A DNA stretch of 64,000 nt from Thysanoteuthis rhombus (lineage: Eukaryota > Mollusca > Cephalopoda > Oegopsida > Thysanoteuthidae), in assembly GCA_963457665.1 (NCBI GenBank), contig OY735224.1:48782811-48846810 (forward strand), read 5' to 3'. Made by a program: the position numbers and the translations under genes. The notes below the pieces were generated by a model. That model made no database searches. It had not been told where the DNA came from and saw only the letters and a program-made list of their open reading frames with translations. Numbering within the stretch: position 1 is the stretch's first letter; each line of letters starts with the position of its first letter. Below are positions 23,441 to 34,800 of this stretch, one piece after another.

Positions 23441-24330
23441 GTCAAAACCAAGCCAAGACTTTTAAGGTTTGAAAACTATGTTTTAGAGGTTTCTCATCAA
23501 TTTGTCTGAATGTAGTCAAAATATATCATTGAAATATCAAAGTGACCATAAACAAAGCCTAAAAGGGTATGAATAAAGCATTTTCAGCTTTGAAACCAAT
23601 GTTTCCAATGTTTTTCATGAAATTTTTACGATACTGTTATAACACATAGTTGAATTTTCAAAATGTCCAAACCAAGCCTAACAAGGTATAAAGAGAGCCT
23701 TTTTAGATTAGGAACCAATGTTTCAAAGGTCTTTAATACTTTTCTTGCATGTAGTGATAGTATATGAGTGAGTATTAAAAGCTAGCCTAATTTCAGTTTT
23801 GAAAACGGATGTTTTCAATATTTTCAACACTTTCCAAGGAAGTAGTAATAATATATAATCAAAGTGTCAAAACTGAGCCTAAAATGCTGTAAACAGAGTC
23901 TTTTTAGCTTTGATAGCAATGTTTTGAAGGTTTTTAACAATTTACTTCAATGTAGTAATAATATATGATGCAATTTTCAAAGTGTCAAAACCAAGTCTGG
24001 AAGGGTATAAACAGAGCCTTTTTAGCCTTGAAACTAATGTTTGAAAGGTTTTCTTCAAAATAATATATAGATGTGTATGAAGAGCAAAGCTAAAAAGATA
24101 TAAATAGAGCCTTTTTAGCTTTGAATCGAATATTTCAATAAGTTTTCTTGCATTCTTTAATAATATATGAGTAAAAAGAAATTATACATGGAGCCTTTTT
24201 AGCTTTGACAATGTATGTTTACAAGGTTTTTAACAATTGTCTCGAAAGTAGTAATCATATATAATTGAATTTTGCAGGTGTAAAAAAAGCAAGCCTGAAA
24301 AGGTATAGACGGAGCCTACTTAGCTTCAGA
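23440..24330 (-). repeat. Diverged monomers, minus orientation
   Basis: About eight further degenerate monomers (aaaccaagcctaacaaggta, gcctttttagctttgaatcg). The last ones equal 16270-16550 and lead into module B. Confidence 0.8.
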
Positions 24331-24660
24331 GCGAATGTTATCAACTATTAATATTCTAATGCACTGTAAAATAGCAATGGGCTGGATATATTGCAGGAAT
24401 GGCACACACCAAACATACATTATGATTGACAACAGGCATCAGCAGAGAAAACATGTGCTACCGAGGTAGTCCGGCAGAATACAAGATGGAGAGATGAAGC
24501 AGACATATTCGGGAAGTACTGGCTCCGTGACGCCAACGATAGAGAGGTGTTGTTGCAAAATCTGATTTGGACAAATGAAAGTATTAATTCATCAAAAACC
24601 ACTTCCCAATGACTGCTTGTTATCTTATTAGACATTAAATTACAAAACTATCCTACTATG
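24330..24660 (+). repeat. Module B, copy 2
   Basis: Like 16560-16740 at first (tatcaactattaatattcta, aaacatgtgctaccgaggta). It then carries its own sequence (tactggctccgtgacgccaa) and rejoins at ccacttcccaatgactg. The 820-bp insertion is absent. Confidence 0.7.
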
Positions 24661-24943
24661 CTCGAGTGAAATTCATAAGCAATTTTTAGTATTATTTTTT
24701 TACAATCCTTTATAATCATTGTAAAATGATTTAGTAGCGAATATTTCGACAAATTCCAACTTTGAATGTTCCCCCCTCCAATTGTAATAATAAGAGGGAA
24801 TAGATGAGAGGCACTTTTAGCCTTCTCCCCTGGAGTTTGACCCTGATTCAAAGTTGTCTTGTCCTTTCGTCCCCGACCCCTTTCATACAAGAGATCAGAC
24901 GTAAGTGGGCGTTTCATCGGACAATGATGTGCCCCAAACCCCA

Positions 24944-24944
<1 letters not shown>
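24660..24944 (-). repeat. Module C, minus-strand partial copy
   Basis: Similar to 17820-18005: gaatatttcgacaaattcca, ggcacttttag, tcccctggagtttgaccctg, tacaagagatcagac. No gene. Confidence 0.7.

Positions 24945-24990
<46 letters not shown>
24945..24990 (+). repeat. (CA)n microsatellite
   Basis: About 23 CA dinucleotides followed by a short (TTA)n, located between module C and module F where the 10-kb copies have (ATC)n. Confidence 0.97.
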
Positions 24991-24991
<1 letters not shown>

Positions 24992-25007
24992 TATTATTAT
25001 CACATGA

Positions 25008-25112
25008 TTCTTTTATTTCCTCTATAGATTGTTGAGAAGACACTGGAAATGACCAAATCAACTAAACATTTTTTTAAATACCAGCTGAAATAATTCATTT
25101 TTCGATCACGAA
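25008..25112 (-). repeat. Module F, inverted partial copy
   Basis: Reverse complement of about 10965-11070: ctatagattgttgagaagac, ataccagctgaaataattca. Together with module C it forms an inverted copy of 9.9-10.3 kb. Confidence 0.7.
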
Positions 25113-27290
25113 AAGCTATAATCAAACCCTTTTTAAGTCTGAAACTAAACTGAAACTAAAGTTTTAGAGGTTTTCCCAATATTTTCCTGAATGTAGTAAA
25201 AAAAAAAGTACTGATTTTACAAAGTGTTCATAACCAAGCCTGAGAAGCAATGTTTCAAAGGTTTTTAACAACTTTCTTGAATGTAGTAACAATATACGAG
25301 TCAGTGATAAAACCAATCTAAAAAGCTATAATCAGAGCGTTTCTATATTTGAAAGTGAAGATTTAGAGGTTTTCCAACAATTTTCCAGAATATAGTAAAA
25401 AAAATAGTACCGATTTTTCAAAGTGTTCATAACCAAACCTTAAAAGGTAGCCACAGAAACAATGTTCCAAAAGTTTTTAACAACTTTATTGAATGTAGTA
25501 ACAATATACAAGTCAGAGATAAAACCAACCTAAAAAGATATAATCAGACCCTCTTTAGGTCTTTAAGTAAAGTTTTAGAGGTTTTCCAAAAATTTTCCTG
25601 AATGTAGCAGAGAAAAATAGTCCTGATTTTTCAAAGTGTTAATAACCAAACCTTAAAGGGTAGCCACAGAAGCAATGTTCTAAAGGTTTTTAACAACTTT
25701 CTTGAATATAGTTACAATATACGAGTCAGTGATAAAACCAACCTCAATAGCTATAAACATAGCCTTTATATATTTGAAACTAAAGTTTTAGAGGTTTTCC
25801 AAATATTTTCCTGAACGTAGTGAAGAAAAATAGTATTGATTTTTCAAAGTGTTTATAACCAAGCCTTTTCCAACAATTTTCGTGAATGTAGTAAAAAATA
25901 GTATTGATTTTTCAGAGTCTTCATAACCAAACCTTAAAAGGTAGCCACAGAAACAATGTTCTAAAGGTTTTTAACAACTTTCTTGAATGTAGTAACAATA
26001 TACGAGTCAGACATAAAACCAACCTGAAAAGCTATAATCAGAGCCTTTTTAGTTTTGAAACAAAAGTTTTAGAGGTTTTCCAACAATTTTACTGAATGTA
26101 GTAAAAAAATAATACTGATTTTTTAAAGTGTTCACAACCAAGCCTTAAAGGGTAGCCACAGGAGTAATGTATCAAAGGTTTTTAACAACTTTTTGGATGT
26201 TGTAACAATATATGAGTCAGTGATAAAACCAACTTTACAAGCTGTGAACATAGCCTTTGTATATTCAGAACTAAAGTTTTATAGGTTTTCCAACAATTTT
26301 CCTGAAATTTGTAAAAAATAGTTCTCATTTTTTGAAGCGTTCATAACCAAGTTTTAAAGGTTAGCCACAGAAGCAATATTTCAAAGATTTGTAACAACTT
26401 TCTTGAATGTGGTAACATTGTATAAGTAAGTGATATAACTAACCTAAAAAGCTATAAACATAACCTTTTTAGGTTCAAAACCACTTTTTTAGAGGTTTTC
26501 CAACAATTTTCTAGGATGTAGTGAGAAAAAAGTAAAGATTTTTCATAGTGTTAATAACCAACCCTTAAAGGATAGCCACAGAAGCAATGTTTCGAAGGTT
26601 CTTAACAACTTTCTTGAATCTAGTAACAATATACGTGTCAGTGATAAAACCAACCTAAAAAGATATAAACATAGCCTTTCTATATATGAAACTAAAATTT
26701 TAGAGGTTTTCCAACAATTTTCCAGAATGTAGTAAAAAAAATAGTACTGATTTTTCAGAGTGTTCATAACCAAGCCTTAAAGGGTAGCCACAGAAGCAAT
26801 GTTTCATAGTTTTTTAACAACTTTTTTGAATATAGTTACAATATATGAGTCAGTGATAAAACCAACCTAAAAAAACTATAATCAGAGATTTTCTATATTT
26901 GAAAGTAAATATTTAGAGGTTTTCCAACAATTTTCCTGAATGTAGTGAAAAATAGTACTGATTTTTCACAGTGTTAATAACTACGCTTTAAAGGGTAGCC
27001 AGAGAAGCAATGTTTCAAAGGTTTTTAACAACTTTCTTGAATGTAGTAACAATATACGAGTCAGTGATAAAACCAATCTGAAAAGCTATAATCAGAGCCT
27101 TTTTAGTTTTGAAACAAAAGTTTTAGAGGTTTTCCAATAATTTTACTGAATGTAGTAAAAAAATAAGTACTGATTTTTCAAAGTGTTCATAACCAAGCCT
27201 TAAAGGGTAGCCAGAGAAGCAATGTTTCAAAGGTTTTTAACAACTTTCTTGTATGTACTAATAATATACGAATGAGCCTCAAAAGCTATA
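25112..27290 (-). repeat. Dimeric satellite array (~200-215-bp period, about 10 copies)
   Basis: Alternates two monomer types of the ~110-bp family. One reads gagtcagtgataaaaccaa, agctataatcagagcc, gttttagaggttttccaaca. The other reads gatttttcaaagtgttcata, accaagccttaaagggtagc, cacagaagcaatgtt. The marker agtcag recurs at 25309, 25511 and 25724. The second monomer type is the one that forms the 102-bp array alone. No coding frame of note. Confidence 0.85.
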
Positions 27291-27737
27291 AACCTAAAAA
27301 GCTATAAACAGAGCCTTTTTAGCTCCTATAACTAATGTTTTTAATATTTTTAACAATTTTTTGTGAAGTTATGATAATAAAAGAAGTTGTCAATAAAACA
27401 TGTGGCAAATATCAACTCCGTATGATGCAAAGTTGTCGAGCTATCTCCCTGCATACATGTCCACCCATAGAAAGATGAATTATCCTTGGTAATACTCAAT
27501 ATTTCTCTAGTCCGCCTGTAAACGATGGCTGAGAATGAATTCCCTATCAGAAATATTATCTTCCTTTGGTAAACATTCCTTTATTTCTCTAACTTTTTCC
27601 TTTGAGAGTGGGACAACGAGTAAGTAGATGCAACACTGAAGGCAAATTCTATCAGTAAAGCTAGTTTGACTACTGTCAACCCATAGATAATAAAGGTTTT
27701 ATCAATTTCCAATAGGGGGCTCCTTATCACCAATCCT

Positions 27738-27783
<46 letters not shown>

Positions 27784-28306
27784 ATATATTAAGATTAAAT
27801 CTTGTTCCGTAGACACTAGGGCATGCCCATTCTAATGCTGTACCTGGTTTCATGAAAATCTTCAGGAGGTTTAAACTTGAGATGATGAGACACTGTTGTT
27901 TATTTATTTGTGATGTTGTTGATAGCAACAATCAAAACAGAAACAGTGTCCTTAATTGTGATAAGCATCAATCGAAATATAGTCAGAGTTTTGTTCAGTT
28001 TTCAAGTTAGGCTGGCTATGTATGTATGTATCACACGTACGGGCTGTGCCAATGTTGTTGTTTTTTTGTTTGTTTGTTTTTTTGTCTTTTTTTAAGGAAT
28101 AAACACTTCAGGAAAAAAAATAGTCCGACTTAGGACGGTGCCAGTGAGAAAGTCGGGGAGAACCTGTATTACATGAGACTTTCAATTTACAACTCTAGTG
28201 TATTTGATCCAAACTGGGTTCCCCCTCACTTGTGAGCTTGCGCCCCACTAAGATAAGCTTAGTGAACATTAGTATTTTATTGATATATTTTCCAATTTTT
28301 CAACAG
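27290..28306 (+). repeat. Module A, copy 2
   Basis: Direct copy of 14225-15256, with the same order of landmarks and a longer (TA)n tract at 27742-27789. A deletion near 28150 removes about 20 bp that the other two copies keep (gggagccagccgtaaa). Ends tttttcaacag at 28306, again a plausible splice acceptor. Confidence 0.8.
27742..27789 (+). repeat. (TA)n microsatellite
   Basis: About 18 TA followed by a tg/ta mix, inside module A. The counterparts at 14702-14723 and 57083-57101 are shorter. Confidence 0.95.
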
Positions 28307-28508
28307 GTTCCAAAACACTGATCTAATGTCTGATCTCTATATGTTTTACGAAATCCCAGACAACGATTAGGATTCTCACGATCCAGTTGTCTATGGCTGA
28401 GATGCTCACGATTCCAAATTGAAGACAATTAAGCCGGAAAATTCCAAACTCCCTGACAAGGAGTGCTACGCAAAACTGATTGAACCGTTCCACCTAAAGA
28501 AAAAATAA
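28307..28508 (+). pseudogene. Damaged terminal-exon copy 2
   Basis: Begins after the acceptor and reads FQNTDLMSDLYMFYEIPDND, then TAG at the same codon as in copy 1. A second stop (TGA) follows in the former CGRDA segment. It still ends in a recognisable LIEPFHLKKK with TAA at 28506-28508. The shared TAG suggests copies 1 and 2 descend from an already broken exon. Confidence 0.75.
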
Positions 28509-28815
28509 GTATTGAATAACACAAAACAGAATTATTCGCATCAACAGATGTTTTCATTGTTTATGAAATTATTTTTTTGATAATAACATGAACGACATGG
28601 TAAAATAAAAAATATATTTATTTAACTAAAATGCGATATATTTGAAGCAATAACATGTTTCCAGCAACGTTCTCATGATTACCACTGTTGGACTTCCCAC
28701 CAAAATTCTCTAAGCCTCAGAATGTGCTCGAAACCCTCTTTGTGGGTTGTCGGCCACTGAATTCTTTACTATTTACAACCAGTTTTAGCCTCCCTTGAAT
28801 TATTTTTTGAATCAA
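28509..28815 (+). repeat. Module D, copy 3, joined to the main satellite
   Basis: Same order as copy 1 (gataataacatgaacgacat, catgattaccactgttgga, ctcagaatgtgctcgaaacc). After accagttttagcctccctt there is a short AT-rich bridge, then 114-bp units start at about 28820. Confidence 0.75.
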
Positions 28816-31800
28816 GTTTTGAGTTGAAAATAATCTGTTAGACTTTATTTTGTTCCCACAAAGCCATTAACGCTGATATTCACAATGGTCTCTTCAAGAC
28901 TCTTTTCCCTTCCAGGAGGAAGCCAGTGAAATTGAACCTGAAAATAGTCTGTGACACATTATTTTGTATCCAGGAAGCCTTTTAGACTGAAATCCAAAAT
29001 GGTCTATTCGAGACTCTTTCTGTTTTCGTGAGAAAGCCAGTGAAATTAAACCTGAAAATAGTCTGTTAGACTTCATTTTATATCCAGGAAGCCTTTTAGA
29101 TTGAAATTCACAATTATCTCTTCGAGATGCTTTTCATTTCTGGGAGGAAACTAGTGAAATTGAACCTGAAAATAGTCTGTGAGACTTTAATTTGTTTCCA
29201 GGGGTCTTTTGAGACTGGAATTCACAATGGTCTCTTCAGCACTCTTTTTGTTTTCAGGAGGAAGCCAGTGAAAATAGTCTATGACACTTTATTTCATTTT
29301 TAAGAAGTCTATGAGACAGAAATTCACAATTGTCCTTTAGAGTCTCTTTTTGTTTTTGGGAGGAAAACAGTGAAATTGAACCTGAAAATAGTCTTTAAGA
29401 CTTTATTTTGTTCCCAGGAAGCCTTTAACACTAAAATTCACAATTGTCTCTTCGAAACACTTTTTGTTCCTGGGATGAAAACAGTAAAATTGAACCTGAA
29501 AATAGTCTATGAGACTTTATTTAGTTTCCCGGGAGCCTTTTAGACTAAAATTCACATTGTCTTTGGGGACTCTTTTTGTTTTCGGGAGGAATACAGTGAA
29601 ATTCAACCTGAAAATAGTCTGTGAGACTTTATTTAGTTTCCATGAGTCCTTTCAGACAAAAATTCACAATTGTCCTTTAGAGTTTCTTTTTGTTTTCGGG
29701 AGGAAAACAGTGAAATTGAACCTAAAAAAATAGTCTATGAGATTTTATTTAGTTTCCAAGCAGCCTTTTAGACTAATATTCACAATTGTCCTTTAGGGAC
29801 AGTTTTTGTTTTCGGGAGGAAAACAATGAAATTGAACCTGAAAATAGTCTGTGAGACTACATTTAGTTTCCAGGAAGCCTTTTAGACTAAAATTCACAAT
29901 TGTCCTTTAGGGACTCTTTTTGTTTTCGGGAGGAAAACAGTGAAATTGAACCTGAAAATAGTCTGTTAGACTTTATTTAGTTTCCATGAAGCTTTTCAGA
30001 CAGAAATTCACAATTGTCCTTTAGAGTCTCTTTTTTTTTTTCGGGAGGAAGACAGTAAAATACTACCTGAAAATAGTTGTGAGACTTTATTTTGTCTTCA
30101 AGAAGCCATTTAGATTAAAATTCACGATTGTCCATTAGGGACTCTTTTTGTTTTCGGGAGGAAAACAGTGAAATTGAACCTGAAAATAGTCTGTGAGACT
30201 TTATTTAGTTTCCATGAAGCTTTTAGACTCAAATTCACAATTGTCCTTGAGGGACTCTTTTTGTTTTCGGGAGGAAAACAGTGAAATTGAACCTGAAAAT
30301 AGTCTATGAGACTTTATTTAGTTTCCATGAAGCCTTTTGGACTAAAATTCACAATTGTCCTTCAGGGACTCTTTTTGTTTTTCGGAGGAAAACAGTGAAA
30401 TTGAACCTGAAAGTAGTCTGTTAGACTTTATTTAGTTTCTAGGAAGCCTTTTAGACTAAAATTCACAATTGTCCTTTAGGGACTCTTTTTGTTTTCAGGA
30501 GGAAAACAGTGAAATTGAACCTGAAAATAGTCTGTTAGACTTTATTTAGTTTCCAGGAAGCCTTTTGGACTCAAATTCACAATTGTCCTTCAGGGACTCT
30601 TTTTGTTTTCTGGAGGAAAACAGTGAAATTGAACCTGAAAATAGTCTATGAGATTTTATTTAGTTTCCAGGAAGTCTTTTCGACTAAAATTCACAATTGT
30701 CCTTTAGGGACTCTTTTTGTTTTCTGGAGGAAAACAGTGAAATTCAACCTGAAAATAGTCTGTGAGACTTTATTTAGTTTCCAGGAAGCCTTTTAGACTA
30801 AAATTCACAATTGTCCTTTAGGGACTCTATTTGTTTTCGGGAGGAAAACAGTGAAATTAAACCTGAAAATAGTCTATGAGACTTTATTTAGTTTCCAGGA
30901 AGCCTTTTGGACTAAAATTCACGTTTGTCCTTCAGGGACTTTTTTTGTTTTCGGGAGGAAAACAGTGAAATTGAACCTGAAAATAGTCTGTTAGACTTTA
31001 TTTAGTTTCCATGAAGCCTTTTAGACTAAATTTCACGATTGTCCTTCAGGGACTCTTTTTGTTTTCGGGAGGAAAACAGTGGAATTGAACCTGAAAATAG
31101 TCTGTTAAACTTTATTTAATTTCCAGGGAGCCTTTTAGTCTAAAATTCACAATTGTCCTTTAGGGACTCTTTTTGTTTTCGGGAGGAAAACTGTGAAATT
31201 GAACCTGAAAATAGTCTGTGAGACTTTATTAAGTTTCCAGGAAGTCTTTTCGACTAAAATTCACAATTGTCCTTTAGGGATTTTTTTTTGTTTTCGGGAG
31301 GAAAACAGTGAAATTGAACCTGAAAATAGTCTGTGAGACTTTATTTAGTTTCCATGAAGCTTTTAGACTCAAATTCACAATTGTCCTTAAGGGACTCTTT
31401 TTGTTTTCGGGAGGAAAACAGTGAAATTGAACCTGAAAATAGTCTATGAGACTTTATTTAGTTTCCATGAAGCCTTTTGGACTAAAATTCACAATTGTCC
31501 TTCAGGGACTCTTTTTGTTTTTCGGAGGAAAACAGTGAAATTGAACCTGAAAATAGTCTGTTAGACTTTATTTAGTTTCTAGGAAGCCTTTTAGACTAAA
31601 ATTCACAATTGTCCTTTAGGGACTCTTTTTGTTTTCTGGAGGAAAACAGTGAAATTGAACCTGAAAATAGTCTATGAGATTTTATTTAGTTTCCAGGAAG
31701 TCTTTTCGACTAAAATTCACAATTGTCCTTTAGGGACTTTTTTTGTTTTCTGGAGGAAAACAGTGAAATTGAACCTGAAAATAGTCCATGAGACTTTATT

Positions 31801-34800
31801 TAGTTTCCAGGAAGCCTTTTGGACTAAAATTCACAATTGTCCTTTAGGGACTCTTTTTGTTTTCTGGAGGAAAACAGTGAAATTGAACCTGAAAATAGTC
31901 TATGAGACTTTATTTAATTTCCAGGGAGCCTTTTAGTCTAAAATTCACAATTGTCCTTTAGGGACTCTTTTTGTTTTCGGGAGGAAAACAGTGAAATTGA
32001 ACCTGAAAATAGTCTGTGAGACTTTATTAAGTTTCCAGGAAGTCTTTTCGACTAAAATTCACAATTGTCCTTTAGGGATTTTTTTTATTTTCGGGAGGAA
32101 AACAGTGAAATTGAACCTGAAAATAGTCTGTGACACTTTATTGAGTTTCCATGAAGCTTTTAGACTCAAATTCACAATTGTCCTTTTGGGACTCTTTTTG
32201 TTTTCGGGAGGAAAACAGTGAAATTGAACTTGAAAATAGTCTGTGAGACTTTATTCAGTTTCCAGGAATTCTTTTCGACTAAAATTCACAATTGTCCTTC
32301 AGGGACTCTTTTCGTTTTCGGGAGGAAAACAGTGAAATTGAACCTGAAAATAGTCTGTGAGACTTTATTTATTTTCCAGGAAGCCTTTTAGACTAAATTT
32401 CACAATTGTTCTTCAGGGACTCTATTTGTTTTCGGGAGGATAACAGTGAAATTGAACTTGAAAATAGTCTATGAGACTTTATTTAGTTTCCATGAAGCCT
32501 TTTGGACTAAAATTCACAATTGTCCTTCAGGGACTCTTTTTGTTTTTGGGAGGAAAACAGTGAAATTGAACCTGAAAATAGTCTGTTAGACTTTATTTAG
32601 TTTCTAGGAAGCCTTTTAGACTAAAATTCACAATTGTCCTTTAGGGACTCTTTTTGTTTTCAGGAGGAAAACAGTGAAATTGAACCTGAAATAGTCTGTT
32701 AGACTTTATTTAGTTTCCAGGAAGCCTTTTAGAGTAAATTTCACCAAGTGTCCTTTAGGGATTCTTTTTGTTTTCGGGAGGAAAATAGTGAAATTGAACC
32801 TGAAAATAGTCTGTGAGACTTTATTCAGTTTTCAGGAAGTCTTTCCGACTAAAATTCACAATTGTCCTTTAGGGACTTTTTTTTGTTTTCGGGAGGAAAA
32901 CAGTGAAATTGAACCTGAAAATAGTCCATGAGACTTTATTTAGTTTCCAGGAAGCCTTTTGGACTCAAATTCACAATTGTCCTTCAGGGACTCTTTTTGT
33001 TTTCTGGAGGAAAACAGTGAAATTGAACCTGAAAATAGTCTATGAGATTTTATTTAGTTTCCAGGAAGCCTTTTGGACTAAAATTCACAATTGTCCTTTA
33101 GGGACTCTTTTTGTTTTCTGGAGGAAAACAGTGAAATTGAACCTGAAAATAGTCCATGAGACTTTATTTAGTTTCCAGGAAGCCTTTTGGACTAAAATTC
33201 ACAATTGTCCTTTAGGGACTCTTTTTGTTTTCTGGAGGAAAACAGTGAAATTGAACCTGAAAATAGTCTATGAGACTTTTTTTAGTTTCGAGGAAGCCTT
33301 TTAGTTAAAAATTCACAATTGTCCTTTAGGGACTCTTTTTGTTTTCGGGAGGAAAACTGTGAAATTGAACCTGAAAATAGTCTGTGAGACTTTATTAAGT
33401 TTCCAGGAAGTCTTTTCGACTAAAATTCACAATTGTCCTTAGGGATTTTTTTTGTTTTCGGGAGGAAAACAGTGAAATTGAACCTGAAAATAGTCTGTGA
33501 GACTTTATTTAGTTTCCATGAAGCTTTTAGACTCAAATTCACAATTGTCCTTAAGGGACTCTTTTGGTTTCGGGAGGAAAACAGTGAAATTGAACCTGAA
33601 AATAGTCTATGAGACTTTATTTAGTTTCCAGGAAGCCTTTTAGACTCAAATTCACAATTGTCCTTTAGGGACTCTTTTTGTTTTCGGGAGGAAAACAGTG
33701 AAATTGAACCTGAAAATAGTCTGTTAGACTTTATTTAGTTTCTAGGAAGCCTTTTAGACTAAAATTCACAATTGTCCTTTAGGGACTCTTTTTGTTTTCA
33801 GGAGGAAAACAGTGAAATTGAACCTGAAAATAGTCTGTTAGACTTTATTTAGTTTCCAGGAAGCCTTTTAGAGTAAATTTCACAATTGTCCTTTAGGGAC
33901 TCTTTTTGTTTTCGGGAGGAAAATAGTGAAATTGAACCTGAAAATAGTCTGTGAGACTTTATTCAGTTTTCAGGAAGTCTTTCCGACTAAAATTCACAAT
34001 TGTCCTTTAGGGACTTTTTTTTTGTTTTCGGGAGGAAAACAGTGAAATTGAACCTGAAAATAGTCCATGAGACTTTATTTAGTTTCCAGGAAGCCTTTTG
34101 GACTCAAATTCACAATTGTCCTTCAGGGACTCTTTTTGTTTTCTGGAGGAAAACAGTGAAATTGAACCTGAAAATAGTCTATGAGATTTTATTTAGTTTC
34201 CAGGAAGTCTTTTCGACTGAAATTCACAATTGTCCTTTAGGGACTCTTTTTGTTTTCTGGAGGAAAACAGTGAAATTGAACCTGAAAATAGTCTATGAGA
34301 CTTTATTTAGTTTCCATGAAGCCTTTTGGACTAAAATTCACAATTGTCCTTTAGGGACTCTTTTTGTTTTCTGGAGGAAAACAGTGAAATTGAACCTGAA
34401 AATAGTCTATGAGACTTTATTTAGTTTCCAGGGAGCCTTTTAGTCTAAAATTCACAATTGTCCATTAGGGACTCTTTTTGTTTTCGGGAGGAAAACAGTG
34501 AAATTGAACCTGAAAATAGTCTGTGAGACTTTATTTATTTTCCAGGAAGCATTTTAGACTGAAATTCACAATTGTCCTTTAGGGACTCTTTTTGTTTTCG
34601 GGAGAAAAACAATGAAATTGAACCTGAAAATAGTCTGTGAGACTTTATTTAGTTTCCATGAAGCTTTTAGACTCAAATTCACAATTGTCCTTTAGGGACT
34701 CTTTTTGTTTTCGGGAGGAAAACAGTGAAATTGAACTTGAAAATAGTCTGTGAGACTTTATTCAGTTTCCAGGAATTCTTTTAGACTAAAATTCACAATT

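Noticed and set aside
24420..24635. 71-codon minus-strand frame in module B as a possible LINE end
   Set aside because: No reverse transcriptase or zinc-knuckle motif, and the frame is not kept in the other two module copies.
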